Shown here one piece after another: positions 49,043 through 61,400 of a DNA stretch of 64,000 bases. The notes beneath the pieces are model-generated. The model made no database searches and was not told the DNA's origin. It worked only from the letters and a program-made list of their open reading frames with translations. Source of the stretch: Cristatella mucedo (Eukaryota; Bryozoa; Phylactolaemata; Cristatellidae); the NCBI GenBank assembly GCA_009760855.2, contig WPIO01000132.1:676501-740500 (forward strand), read 5' to 3'. Both the position numbers and the translations under genes were made by a program. Every line of letters begins with the position of its first letter. Position 1 is the stretch's first letter.

Positions 49043-49767
49043 ATATATATGTACCCATGCTGGGTTCGGTTGGCTGGGACCGGACGGCTTTAGTGAGGGT
49101 TAGGGTCACCGGCTAGGCCGGGGTCGGACCTACGGCACGGCCGGATGTATGCGGTGACGTGAAGTCACCGGGGCTCTTGGGTACGGGAAGTTAGCCAAGT
49201 AAGTCTCCCGGTCTCGCCGAGTTATGCACCTGGATTCGTGCAGGCGTGCTCCGGCGATGCTGCCACGCACGCAAGGGAACTAGTACCCAAGGCCCGAGCG
49301 GAGCTGGATAGCTCGCTCGTTGTTGACTTGTTTATACCGCGTTCCCCTCGTGTAGTGTGTTCGTGACCCCCCCCCATGTTTTGGCGTCTTTCGGTGGAAG
49401 CTTACGACTGTGGTAGTTGTCGACTCGGACTAGCCAGCAGTTACTCAGCCAGCCGGGTTTTGGACGGCGTACGCTCGTACTGTTGGATTCGGAGTCGGTA
49501 CAACGACAGGACTGCAGAAGCCGACTGACCCCAACTGACACGTTTGTTCGCGCTTGCTGCGTCGTCTTGCGCCCCCGTAGTGTACTGTGTATAGGACCCT
49601 CCCTGTAGATTTGTTTAGTTGCTCTGTTGTTGTTGGCGCATGCGTTAATATAGAGGTTTAACCAGACGGCCGCTCGTCTTACCCTAGCTCGGCGGCATGG
49701 CGAGCGGCAGCGTGGCCGGAGTATGGCGGGGTTTGGCGGGAAATAGCCTTTGACCCCTGGATCCCGG

Positions 49768-49771
<4 letters not shown>
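49038..49771. other. Unassigned, with a perfect small hairpin
   Basis: At about 49152, ggtgacgtgaagtcacc can fold with a 6-bp stem. No gene recognised. Confidence 0.45.

Positions 49772-49798
<27 letters not shown>
49772..49798. repeat. (TA)n(CA)n microsatellite
   Basis: Short compound tract preceded by atcccggt, like the two other AT tracts. Confidence 0.9.
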
Positions 49799-49845
49799 GT
49801 TGGACTCGCCTTGATGAGTCATAGAAGAAGTAGTCATAGTACGAT

Positions 49846-49950
49846 CGCGGAAGACAACACTTCGCCATCTAGCAGAGGGTGTCGGAAGTTCGCTATCTTG
49901 CTGCGTGACGGAAGGACGGACTTTCTCACTTTAATTTTTAGATATACATA
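49846..49950 (+). repeat. Dispersed repeat of unknown family, copy 2 of a pair
   Basis: cggaagacaacacttcgcca, gttcgctatcttgctgcgtg and ggactttctcactttaattt resemble 42108-42197. Confidence 0.7.
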
Positions 49951-50074
49951 TCTTTGTTTACATATAGACATATGCTCCTGTGCTACACTACTACACATAC
50001 ATACACGTATACATACATATTCGTACGTATACAGTATATACTTAAGAAAATACGCTTGTGACTACATAAAAAAT

Positions 50075-50185
50075 ATACAATTCATTTGTAGAGCGCCCCA
50101 AGAGAACTTAATCTCTATTCAGGGCTTCACATATGTTTCGGGGATCGAGCCCACGACCTTAGCAAGACCTTGGTCCGGGCGAGCG
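50075..50185 (-). mobile_element. SINE type B
   Basis: gcgccccaagagaacttaat, ctctattcagggcttcacat and gatcgagcccacgaccttag form tail, body and B-box region in reverse. Confidence 0.82.
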
Positions 50186-51814
50186 TACATATACGGATAC
50201 TCACACGCTGTTCTACATGTAAACCCTCCGTCGTTGACAGGGCGTTCTGCAAACGCATTCACAGACGCACGATATCGTAGGGCTGCACTTGGCTGCAGAT
50301 ATCCATCCACGCTTCTGCAGTATCGCGTCTGCCACCGCGGCCGCGGCCTCTTTTTAGGAAGGAGTCTGGGCAAAAGGCCATGTCGCGCTTTCGAAATCGA
50401 CCGCTGCTGCCTCGATCGCATACGCCTCCCGGCTACTATAGTCGCCAGTCCCTACCCCCGAGCGCGTTGCGCGCGCAGGTCTGCCGCAGCCGACAACTTG
50501 CGGCGGCGCAATCAGGGCAACGGTTGGAAGCGGACGCTCCGGCGGACGGGCGAATTAGCGGTGGTGGCCGCCTTCTTTTCGAGTGGGCGGAGTTTCGACA
50601 GCAGTTCCGGCTGCTGGGTTGCCAGGCTCGCTGCGGGGGCGGTCGCCCACTCGCACAGTTGCAGTCGCCGGACGGCCTCGGCTTCCTCCGAAAGTGGTGT
50701 GCGCCAGCACCAGGCCACGCGGCGCCCGCCGCATTCTAGCAGGAGCCGAGGAACTACTCCTTCCTACGCCGGCTCCGGCCGCGGGCGCCAGGATTCAGCT
50801 ACATAGGTCAACCCGCCACGTCTAAGACCCGCCCGTTCGACACGCCCCCCTCGCTTCTAAGAAAAGACTCAGGTGAAGCAGCGATGGCCGTGCGAGCAGC
50901 GAGAGGCGAGATAAGCCGCGCGAGCGAGGCTGCAAGAGCGAAGGCCGCGCGACCCGCTCGTCTGACTGCGCACGGACCCCGACCTGTAACACCCGACCCG
51001 ACCTTTGACCCTGACCTGGGTGGGGGTATTCTGGGGTATTCTGGGGGGATTTCCATTCGGCAAAAACCGACCGGCGAGGGATGGGCTCCGAAGAATTTTC
51101 CGAATCCCTTTGATGGAGGCGCCGGCGGCGTCAGTGAGAGCGGCTGAGCGCTATCGAGTCTTGCAAGGTCGTTGTCGTCGAGCGTCGCTGACGCTAGCGC
51201 CGAGCGATCGCAGCGAAGCGCGGCCGCCACCGACCGGACCTCCGAGTAATTCTCGCGAGAGGACCTGCAAGCGGAACTCCGAAGATGGGAGACTAAAACT
51301 AAACGAAGCCGTCTTTACTGAACGCGCTGCAGCCATCTTCCCGGCCGGCTTTTCTCTTCGCTGGCCTTCGTTGGTCTTTCGCAGCTCCGCCGCTATGGCA
51401 CAGCGAGCGCATAGCGTTTGCTGAGTCACCGCTCGGCCGCCATTCCTGCGCGCGGCGGCCGGCGCACTGTGCTCGCCAAATCACTGGCACAGCCGGCCAT
51501 CATGTAGCCATCCGGGTTTGCTTCTCGCGTTGGATACTGCGCAGCTCAGCGACTAGTTTGGCTGCATTACTCCGTGCCAGGGTGGGAAGACGCTTCAGTT
51601 GCCAGCCATTTGCTGTTGACCGTTGAGCTTGCAGGACATTGGAGCGCCGTTGGATTCGCCGAGGTTTAGCTAAAAGCCCACAAGTTCCTCGCACCATTTT
51701 CTCCGTCCGCGTGAATTGTCTTTTGTGTGCTCGTGCGTGCTCACGTGATATCGCTGCCACGCGGAGAGCATGCTATTGCCAACCAATTTACACGTTTCCT
51801 TTTCTGAACATGTA
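50186..51814. other. GC-rich unassigned sequence
   Basis: Long open frames on several strands reflect the base content. A direct duplication ggggtattct lies at about 51024-51044. No gene recognised. Confidence 0.4.
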
Positions 51815-51880
51815 ACGTGCCTAGAAAGAGGACTAATTTCTCTTAGGTCGCTGTGAAAATGTCTTATAATTATTATTTCA
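51815..51880 (+). mobile_element. LINE family B-type 3' tail
   Basis: acgtgcctagaaagaggact, aatttctcttaggtcgctgt and a TTATTATT tail. Confidence 0.65.
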
Positions 51881-52769
51881 TTTTCATCCTGACTAGTCTA
51901 CACCAGTGAAAAATCACGCATCGCGTAAACTTTGCCTCGGAGGCCGGGGCCTGAGTATCCGCTGACTTAGCGGGTGAGCCAGCGATGGCTTACTAATAGG
52001 CAATCGTGCAGTCTTTCATATAAGGTATCATAATTTAAAGAAGAAAACATGACAACAACATATACACAATTTTTACTATTTTTATTATCAAATTCACTCT
52101 GCCTTATTTTTTAAAGGTTCAGTCAGGGGCAGAGAGAGGATTTTCATTTCGGGGCCAAGACCCGCAGGTAGTGTAAAAACCGTAGTAAACAAGAGATGTG
52201 TTTATTCGCCAAGCAATCAGCGGTCACTCATAGATTGGAAGTAGGCTGACCTTTGTCGCAGCCCAACGAGCGCGCTTACACGCGTACTTTTTCGCTGGAG
52301 AATTCTTCCGAAAACCGAAGTTCTTGCGAATATCGTATACGGAAAGTGATACAGCTAAGACCTGTTTAAAGCTTATCTGTTTGTTGCTTGACCGTAACGC
52401 GTAAGAAATTACGAGCCTATGGACATCTAAACGCTTATCGCTTCGGGCTGCTGGGTTTCCCACGCCAGCGGCTGCCTTAGATATGCCGGCGGCTAGTAGT
52501 CTGCATGTTAGTTGTGGTCGTACATATCTATTATCACTTCGTTATCGTAGTTCAAATGCATTCCTAGATGTTATTTCTGTTGCTAAGATCCGTGAATTAC
52601 GCATTAACAAAAGAAAAGCGCCCGTAGCCGCCGCGGGGCACGGGTGGCTAGTTGAGAGGCCGCTCCTTTGGAGGGAGCTGCGAGCTGAGTACCCGCTCGT
52701 TTTGTATTCTTACCATTGTCTCGAACCACTCAGCACGTTCTCCCTCAGGTGTCACTGTGCATCTCTCTA
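51881..52769. other. Unassigned intergenic sequence
   Basis: No gene or known repeat recognised. Confidence 0.45.
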
Positions 52770-53048
52770 ACTTAGTGGTCATCAGACCTGTTATGACAGC
52801 ATCTAGTGGGTCCCTGTGATTCGTCCTTTATGTGCTTATGCGTGGTGACACTGTGCATGCTGCCACTAACCACATTTGCATGCTGACCCTGTGCATGTCA
52901 CCCCTAACCATGTTATTCATGTTGTTTATCAAGCATGATATTACTCAGCATTCAATCGCGTTTCCCTTTGCAGCAAATTTAAAGCACCTATAAAGGGATT
53001 GAGTTCTCTGAGGGCGCTTTATCAAGTGTATTATTATTATTATTATTG
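52770..53048 (+). mobile_element. LINE family B 3' UTR with (ATT)n tail
   Basis: It begins agcatctagtgggtccctgt, has gtgacactgtgcatgctgcc, and ends tctctgagggcgctttatca then (ATT)n. It lacks the coding part. Confidence 0.9.
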
Positions 53049-53234
53049 TAACTCCGGCCGCCCAACTTAGCGTTCGTCATTGGAATCCTCACTCGACGTG
53101 CAACAAACTTCTAGCAATAAGCGACCTTATTTCGGAAAAAGGTCTCGACCTATTCGCCTTGACTGAAACTTGGCTAAAATTGGTAAACTGCACGACAATG
53201 AAAGACGCTACCCTGGCTGGTTTCTCCTTCTAAT

Positions 53235-53415
53235 AATACTAATACTAACTGATTTAACAGCTTCTTTTGTATAGCGACAGAAGAGCCTTAACGGCCATCA
53301 CCACCGCTTGCAGCAGCGACGAAGGATCGACCACCACAGGATTCGAACCCACGACCTCGGGACCAAGGTCGCGAAAAGCAACTGACATACCGTGTGAGTT
53401 ATCACGGCTAACTCT
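53235..53415 (-). mobile_element. SINE type A inserted in the LINE endonuclease
   Basis: gcgacagaagagccttaacg, ggattcgaacccacgacctc and gaaaagcaactgacataccg give the reverse SINE; endonuclease coding sequence resumes after it. Confidence 0.9.
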
Positions 53416-53619
53416 TTCATACACCTATATCAATCAAAAATGGAGGTGAAGTTGCTATTATCACGCGCTCGAACTCAAACTTCAAGCCATTTGCAGTATC
53501 CTCGAAGCAGTCTTTCGAATCGATTGTATTGGTTTCACTCTATCACAAGCAAACCATAGTGGCAGTAGTATATCACCGACCGGATACCAAGTCCTCCTTT
53601 ATCTCAGACCTCTCTGCTT

Positions 53620-53760
53620 GTTGCTTTTAACAGCATCGGCCCGAAGTCGTGGGTTCAAATCCAGTGGTGGGCGATCCTTGTTGGCCACTGAAAGCGGTGG
53701 TGATAGCCGTAAAGACTCTTCTGTCTCTATACAAGAGATGTTGTTAAATGAGCTAGTATT
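53620..53760 (+). mobile_element. SINE type A, second insertion in the LINE endonuclease
   Basis: gaagtcgtgggttcaaatcc (B box), gaaagcggtggtgatagccg and gttgttaaatgagctagtat. The endonuclease frame continues at about 53765. Confidence 0.9.
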
Positions 53761-54900
53761 TTTTATTTTGATCCTGTGTGCAAGGAATCAATCTTTCCTC
53801 ATTATTGGTGATTTCAACATTCATTTTGATAACTCATCTGACGCCTTCAGCACTGAATTTCGTGCACTGACTGACTCATTGTCTCTTGTGGAGATTGAGC
53901 ATGGCCCTACTCATATCAAGGGTCACACACTCGACCAAGTTTTCTCATACAACTGCACTTTTTCATAACCAATTGTTACCAAATCCTGCTTATCTGACCA
54001 CATGCAGATCTCACTAAGTCTACAATGTTTGCCCTCCTCCTCATCTAAAATCACATGTGAATCGCGAAACCTCAAGACCCTTGACATCGATGCTGTCCGT
54101 GCGAGAACATCTGCTTCGCCTCTGCTGCTCAATCCTTCTTCCGACCTGTCATCATTGGTAGAATGCTTTAAAGCTACACTAGTTGACATGCTCGACGAGT
54201 TTGCACCTCTGACTAAACGCGCTGTGCGCCCTCACCCAGACGGCCTTTGATTTACTGCATACATTAAACTAGCTAAATCTACTAAGCGAAAGCTTGAAAA
54301 AGCATACAAAAGATCAGGCCTGACTGTCCATCGACAGGCTTAAGAGGGCTGCGGTAGATTGTACCAATCAACCTAGTGCAGGCCAAGTCTAGCTTCTACA
54401 AAGAAATTGTTGAATCACAGTTGCACAATCCAAATAGACTGATGTCGACAATCAACCATCTCCTCAACCGCTCCCAGGTTAGCTCCTTACATAACGATCC
54501 CTGTGATGATCCAGCTGATCGCTTCTTGAGCTTCTTTGTCAACAAGATAGACAAGATCAGGAAGTCCCTCCCTAAGATGGCAGCATCCCTCCTGGAATCA
54601 TGTACCTCAATTCCATGCAACACCTCAATGTCTACATTCAAGGAGGTCACTAGTGACCTCGTTCTGAAGTTCATATCTCAATCAATGAAGACAGCTAGTC
54701 CTCTAGACCATATTCCCACCGCTCTGCTTCTACGATGCATCGATCTGCTGCTGCCATGCATAACTAACATCGTTAGTATGTCAGTAGCCTCAGGTCATGT
54801 CCCAGTACCTTCCAAAAAGGCTGTAGTCAGGCCACTACTCAAATAAGTAGCACTAGACCAAAAGAACTTGAGCAGCTACCGCCCAGTCTCTCTCCCTCTC

Positions 54901-55984
54901 TCTCCCCGGCGCCTGTGCAGCAAGCGAACGCTTTAGCCGGAGCCGGCTCTCTCGGCTCTGCGGACTCTCGGCTGCCCGGCAGCTCTGCTCTTGCAGGTTG
55001 CTTCGCTGGAGGCTGCACAGTTCGGCGGCTCGTTTTCTGAACACCCGGACGCAGACATCGCTCGCTGCCGATCCAGGCCGCCCGCCGGCTCGTCTGCTAC
55101 TAATTACCGTACCGGCAGCGCGGCTCCGGGCTTCGTCGCTTCCTCGCCTCTCAGCGACTGACGTCAGCTCTCGAGCATGCGCGAGTCGAAACCGCCGACC
55201 CGAACCGGAACTGAGAAAGGCTCGCTCGGCGAAAGGTTGCTTCACCGCGCCGCTCGCGTTCTGGGAGCGCTGCACGGCTGCAGCCAATCGCCGCTCACGC
55301 TTTGCCAGCTGCTGCCTGCCAGCATCGCTGCGCCAGCCCGAGGGGCGCTGTTCAAGCGCTCCAAGCTGGCAGCCGCAGATGTCGGTCAGGCTACACGTAC
55401 TTGCAGCTGCATCTGAGCAGTAACCCGCGGTGTTCGGCGACCTCGCTTTCCCTGCTTCTTTCTGCAGCTGCTCGGATCTGCGGCGATCTGCTGTTGAGAA
55501 AGCCGGAGAGCAGGCAGCGAACTACCGCTGCCTGCTACTGACGCGAGAAGCGCCCGCGTAGGCCCAGAGGCCGGCTAACGACGACGGGCCAGTCATTTGG
55601 CGCCTAGCCTAGTCGCTCTCACGGCCGGCAGGGCAAGCTGAAGTTTCAGCTCGTGCGGCTTCGACGTTCGACCCGTGCGGCGGCCAAGGTGAAGCCCTCG
55701 CGGCTTTACGCCCAAGAGCCAAACTGAACGGAAACCCAAAGAGCGACTTCACTGTGGATCGGGGCTCGCTCGGCGTTTTGTGAAGAGAAGTTGGCTAAGG
55801 CGACATCGTAACCTGAGATATCAGCTCTTTTTCTGCTTGCATTAGGCTGCTCTTGTGGCAATGCGCAGAAAAATCTCGCTGCCCAATCGTCGAGTTCCTG
55901 AATATTCTTCTTGGGTACTACTTTGCCAATATGTCTCGGCTGGCCGGTAGAAATAGCAGTACTGCAATATATAAGGTGCATTCA
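54901..55984. other. GC-rich unassigned sequence
   Basis: Moderate CpG content; open frames on both strands lack family resemblance. No gene recognised. Confidence 0.4.
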
Positions 55985-56233
55985 ATGTGAGGACGCATTA
56001 CGTTGTCACAGCATTTAGTGGGTCACTGTGATTTGTCCTGTATGTGCTTATGCATGCTGACCCTGTGCACGCCGCCCCTAACCGCGTTGTTCTTGCTGTT
56101 CATTGAGCCTGCTACCGCAAGCCATTCGATCGTGCTTTCTTTGCAGCAAATGTAAATTGCCTAGAAAGAGATTGAGTTCTCTGAGGGCACTATATCAAGT
56201 TTTTTATTATTATTATCATTATTATTATTACGT
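55985..56233 (+). mobile_element. LINE family B 3' UTR with (ATT)n tail
   Basis: cagcatttagtgggtcactg, gctgaccctgtgcacgccgc and gagttctctgagggcactat followed by ATT repeats. Confidence 0.9.
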
Positions 56234-56239
56234 CTATCA

Positions 56240-57121
56240 AATAACCCGTTGACACTTTTAAGTCACACATACGGTTTAATCACTTAATCACCTCTCGTTA
56301 GACGACCATATCAGCTCCACGGTCAAATCTGCCTATTTTCAGCTTCATGATATTGCTAAAATTCGGGCTTGTTTAGATAAGGATACCACGTCCAAATTGG
56401 TCCATGCATTCGTGACATCTCGTCTCGACTTCTGCAACTCACTGCTTACTGGCCTCCCAGCATGTGCGATCAGGCGATTACAGCAACGGTGCAAAACTCT
56501 GCAGCTAGGCTTGTCTGTCGTGAGCGTCGCAGTTGCCACATTACTCCCACTTCTCGCCGACCTGCACTGGCTACCAGTCAAGCAACGGATCGACTTCAAG
56601 GTTTTGTCGCTCACTTTTAGGTCCCTTCATTCTATGGCTCCAGCCTATCTCTCCGACATAATCCCCCATCAGGCCAATCATCGTACCACCCGCTTTTCGG
56701 AATCCAACAGTCTAGAAATACCTCGTACAAACCTCAAATCCTTTGGAGACCGTGCATTTAGCTCGTATGCTCCCAAAGCCTGGAACTCCCTCCCGACCTG
56801 CGTCAGAACATCCCCTGACCTGACCACATTTAAAAGGAGCTTAAAAACACACCTATTTAGGACAGCATTTAGTGGGTCTCTGTGATTCGTCCTTCACGTG
56901 CCTATGCGTGCTGACACTGTGCATGCTGCCACTAACCACATTTGCATGCTGACCCTGTGCAAGTCACCCCTAACCATGTCATTCATTTTGTTTGTTTTTC
57001 AAGCATGATTTTACTTACCATTCAATTGCGTTTCCCTTTGCAGCAAATGTAAAGCGCCTAGAAAGAGATTAAGTTCTCTGAGGGTGCTTTATCAAGTACA
57101 TTATTATTATTATTATTATTA
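56240..57121 (+). mobile_element. LINE family B, RT C-terminus through 3' end
   Basis: A 162-codon frame encodes LVHAFVTSRLDFCNSLLTGL, LADLHWLPVKQRIDFKVLSL, YAPKAWNSLPTCVRTSPDLT and LKTHLFRTAFSGSL then stop. The 3' UTR is near-identical to those at 52770 and 7405 and ends agagattaagttctctgagg then (ATT)n. It is the best family B copy here. Confidence 0.93.
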
Positions 57122-57764
57122 ATCACAAAGAGCCATTAACCGAGCGCAATCCGGTTAGGCGCTTCGTGTCACGTGATAAGCAAAAACCCTGTTCTCGGCA
57201 GGATTTAGTTCCACATCACTGCGGTTAGATCCAACAGAGTAGCGGACTTCTTAATAGCTTCTGCGTAAAACTTCGATGTTCTCCTGAAATGCATAGCATT
57301 TTTTAAGCTCAGGTGTGACGGGCTCTGCATATTGCTTCGTCATTTTGACCCCAGGAAAAAGTCTTTGTGATGGCACTACCTTGATGCTCAAAATCTCCAC
57401 ATAAACTTTGACGATGCTGAGACCTTTACTGGTGGCAATGAAAATAAACGCACTTTGGCTTGTAGACAATTTTTTTATCTAATGGAAGCAATCTCAGAAA
57501 ACTTGGGCGTGGTTGGTCGATGCCTATTGGTCACAGAAAGAAACGCAGCTAATCTTCCGTTTTTAAAGGACTTTTGATTTTTTTATTCTCCTCATTGATT
57601 TGATTAGTTATAATCGAGCTGTGGGTGACCTAATGCCAGATTATGCAGAAGACATGGGCTCAGCCACCCGAACATTTCTATAAGTACAGAAGCTTCTAGA
57701 TTACGAGGGCGAGTTCGGACCGTCTGATGGATGGAATGTGGAACTACAGCTCATCGTTGCCGTG
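57122..57764. other. Unassigned intergenic sequence
   Basis: No gene or known repeat recognised. Confidence 0.5.
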
Positions 57765-57920
57765 CTCGTTTAGCCCAGTGGATACGGTACTCGCCTCAAC
57801 CAAGATCAAGGTACTTGATGATCGAGGTCGTGGGCTCGAGCCCCGTGGCATATGTGAAGCGTTTGAATAGAGATTACGTTATTTTTTTAGAGCACTATAT
57901 AAATGAATTATATTTTATTT
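57765..57920 (+). mobile_element. SINE type B, full length
   Basis: gtttagcccagtggatacgg (A-box region), gtcgtgggctcgagccccgt (B-box region), gtttgaatagagattacgtt and agcactatataaatgaatta. It is the best-preserved type B copy. Confidence 0.88.
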
Positions 57921-58304
57921 ATGTATCAAGAATGGCTGTTGTTTCGCTTCAAACCGATGCAATTTCGTTGCAAACATAAATAATAATAAATGGTAGTATA
58001 TCGGTTTATGCCGCATAATCGCTGAGGAAGGTTATGAATATTTAATGATGAATATGATGCATTTTTTCGTTATTATCGTGTCTGAAAAGAAAATGACTTG
58101 GATTTCCCCCGCAAAAAAATAGGATTCCTAGGAAAGAACTAGGACTAGACAGTAGGATTTCGTCGAGTTGCAGACACGAGCAGACCGGCTGTGACGTAAG
58201 CGAGCGGATCCGGCGATCCGGGATGCAGCTTCTGGTACCCAATGACGGGGGGGGGGTTCTGAGGGTCAAAAGAAGCCGACTCGGACGAGACTTCCGCGCA
58301 TCTT

Positions 58305-58480
58305 CGAGCTGTTTTAACAGCCTCTTTTTGCATAGCGACAGAAGAGCCTTTAAGGCTATCACCACCGCTTGCAGGGGCAAGAGAGGATCGTCTACCGCAG
58401 GATTCGAACCCAGGACCTCGGGACCGAGGTCGTGAAAATCAACCGCCTTACCTAGTCAGCCATCGCGAGGGGCATTCCAA
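58305..58480 (-). mobile_element. SINE type A
   Basis: gcgacagaagagcctttaag, ggattcgaacccaggacctc and accgccttacctagtcagcc give the reverse type A SINE. Confidence 0.9.
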
Positions 58481-61400
58481 TATTGCCCAGCTACTTGCCA
58501 TCCTGTTATCGCTGTCAGTACATTTCGGCCTCAGCATGTTGGACCCTAGACATTGACTGCAGTCCTGAAGTCTTGCTCATTGACATAATTGTTTACGGTA
58601 AGAGGCCCGTTTAATGTCCAAAAGTACGTCGCAGCATAGCAGGCGTCGCACGGCCAGCCACTCATAAAATGGACGCCATCGCGAAGATACTGTTCTTGGT
58701 AGCCGAACTGGCTTTAACCGGCCTAAAAAGTTGAAAGGGTTTCGTCAATCGAGCCATTTGACGCTGCTGTCATAATTACTGTACTGGAAGCTACCGGAAT
58801 CCTATCTCAGCTTCAGTAGAGCCTGGTCCAAGGGTCGGGGTTCAAACGAACATTTACGAAAGTTTCTGGAAAAACGCAGGAGGCGAGGGAATTAGTGGCT
58901 TGGTATGAATTGTACACATTGACAGCTGCCGTTCAGTTGCAGCTGAATGGAGTAGCCTTTTTCGCGATTTTTCAGCTGAAGGAACCGATAAGGGTAAAAT
59001 CTGCATACAATCTGAATAGTAAGATGGGACAGAGAGGGTAACTAAGTAAAAAAAAAACAGCTGCTGCTACTAGTCCCCCTAACCCATCGAAGAAGTTCCA
59101 TGAAACTGTCAGTCACCAGTAGTCACATGACTCCATCGAAACCTACCCCCCCCCGAACCGTACGTGTGATCTTTTGAGCCGGCTTCCCAAAACGCTGGTC
59201 CAGAATCCGTGCTAGGCATTAGCCTGGCCGCGAGTGCCCCCACTACGCAGGTATATGCCCAGGTCACAAGCACGCCATTGACTATCTCAATCAAACAATC
59301 AACGCACCGAAGATGACTCAGGGGAGAGTGAGGCATGACCCAGGTTAACCATTCCAGCAGAGTTGTCAGCTCGTCAGTATTGCACCGCTGCAGTTACATC
59401 ACGAACCTTGGTATCTGGCATGCGACAAGAAATTGATAAGAAGGGCTTTTGCGGCTGCAAGCAGACAGATATGCAGACCAAGGAAACAGCCCAGTACAGT
59501 GAGGTGTCAACGCCCAATCCATACGGCACGCATGCCCAAACCGGTAGACATGCATGCCCGAACCACCGAGCATGCATCGGGCATGCATGGTTTGACACCA
59601 ATGGGCCACCTTGCCTGCAGACACGTGACCAGATCTGCTCGATACTTTTCGCTTTCGATCGGTCGGCACTTCAGCCAAAGACTGAAATATGTATTTAGAG
59701 ACAACAGATTCGCACAATTTTTCATTTACTGCCTATTATAAAAACAGGCATATTAAAAAGGTACTTTAATGTCCTATTACAAAGGTTTTTCAGCAGATTA
59801 TGGCTTGGCCAAAACACGTGCACCTAAAACGTTGGCTACTACCCCTAGACCGGGGCTACTAATTTCTACTTGATCAAAAACAATTTCATCTTCTCTCATC
59901 AGCTCTGATACGATACCAAAGTAGCCTGTTTCTAAGCAGCTCTGATACGATAACAGGTAGCCTGTTTAATACTGCTACGCTGTTAGGTGCAGACTCACAA
60001 TTACTTTATTCTTGTCCTACCTAGGCACAGCTACAGTAGTTTGAGCGGCCTTCAGCTACGTATATACACACACGTGGGCACACACACACATGTGCCCGAG
60101 CACCCTGACGCGGAAGTTGACATGCACGCACGACACGCAGGAGGCGGGCCGTTTCAGGTCAGTCGGGATCCCTTGCATCCTGTCTCCCTCGGTGAGATCA
60201 ACAATTCTATAAATGGCCATTTAAGGACAGACGGGATGTCGAGCAGCCAGGCTGCCACACGGCAAGTCATCTGGAAAGTGTCTCAGAGAGTAAGCCAGTA
60301 GTCGACCACGCCCTCGCCAAGGGCAGTAGGACGGACACGCAGAGCTATCAGGCTCGTAGCGAAAAGTCAACACGGTACGTGAGCCAGGCAAGTGGCTCTG
60401 AAATCGAAGCTGACGACACCTACGGCCGACTCCCTTCTAGAAAGCCTTCGGTCGAGGCTGACAGGTCGCAGGAAGCTGAGACACGCGCCAACGACGGCAG
60501 TATCCACCCTCCCCGTTCCGAGCAGAACAAATTGTGGAGAAATATGCCGCCGCCCGCTAGGGCTTCTAGGCACGAATCCTCGGCGGCGGCGGCGGCGGCC
60601 GACATTTGCCGGATTCCAGCGCAGCATTCCAGGGCGGCTCCCCGCCGTTCCCATGATGCCTCTGTCTGGCTCGGCCCCTCCCCCTCCCTGCGGCTGCTGC
60701 ACCTGATGCTGCTGCGGCCTCGAAATGAGAGCCCTGAGCATGAAAGAACCCTGTCACCGACAGACAGCATGGGTCCGTATGAGATAAAGACTTAATAGTG
60801 GTTCGGATTAGTCGGTGGACGTGTGACCAGCCGGCCAAGCGGTCACGCTTGGCCGGCTGGCTCCCGGCAGCAGCCGGCTGCTGTGCAGCTGACGCCCAGC
60901 TAGCCGCAGGCAGCCACCATCGGCGCGCGTCTCCGACTCTTTCAGGCGTAGCCTAAACTCCCGGTCTACTCCACTGCATGCGATCCGGGCCGCTTGGCAT
61001 GCTGGGCTTACTAAGCCGACGGAGGCTCTCCACTCCAGCCTTCTCCACGAAACTCGGGCGGTAGCAAAGCAGCTCTTCATTTTAGGCAACCGGCCGCCTT
61101 TGCGGAGCTGGCCGACTGGGCTAGAAGAGTGTCGAGGGTCACGTGCTCAAGGATTGCACTCTCGAAGTAGCAGAACTGCAGCATTGTGCTACCGTTGACA
61201 TGCCGAGAGCCGCCGGTGCTTCTCTATGCTTCCATAATGTAGATATAGCTACTGTAATTATATCATATTATTATTTACTTCACTATATCTCTAATTTCCC
61301 GTATTTGCCTGCCTCACGAATGAAGTCAGAGGCCCTTGCTTGCCAAATTGTGGCCACAGACATGATGAGAACGTCACAGCACGTGCACTGTTTTGACCTT

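Larger units (their letters stand above)
53049..54900 (+). mobile_element. LINE, endonuclease and N-terminal RT part, with two SINEs inserted
   Basis: Encodes an APE-type endonuclease in pieces: LFALTETWLK at 53150, TIVAVVYHRPDTKSSF at 53550, FLIIGDFNIHFDNSSDAF at 53795, and SDHMQI at 53995 (the catalytic SDH). The linker follows (AKSSFYKEIVESQLHNPNRL, TASPLDHIPTALLLRC, VVRPLLK) and the SYRPVSL motif at about 54873, where it ends abruptly before the RT palm. SINEs at 53235 and 53620 split the endonuclease. Frames are broken in several places. Confidence 0.92.

Noticed and set aside
49811-50806. 331-codon open frame on the plus strand, the longest in the window
   Set aside because: It does not begin with ATG, crosses a type B SINE and a dispersed repeat, and its translation resembles no family. 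GC-rich sequence explains the lack of stops.
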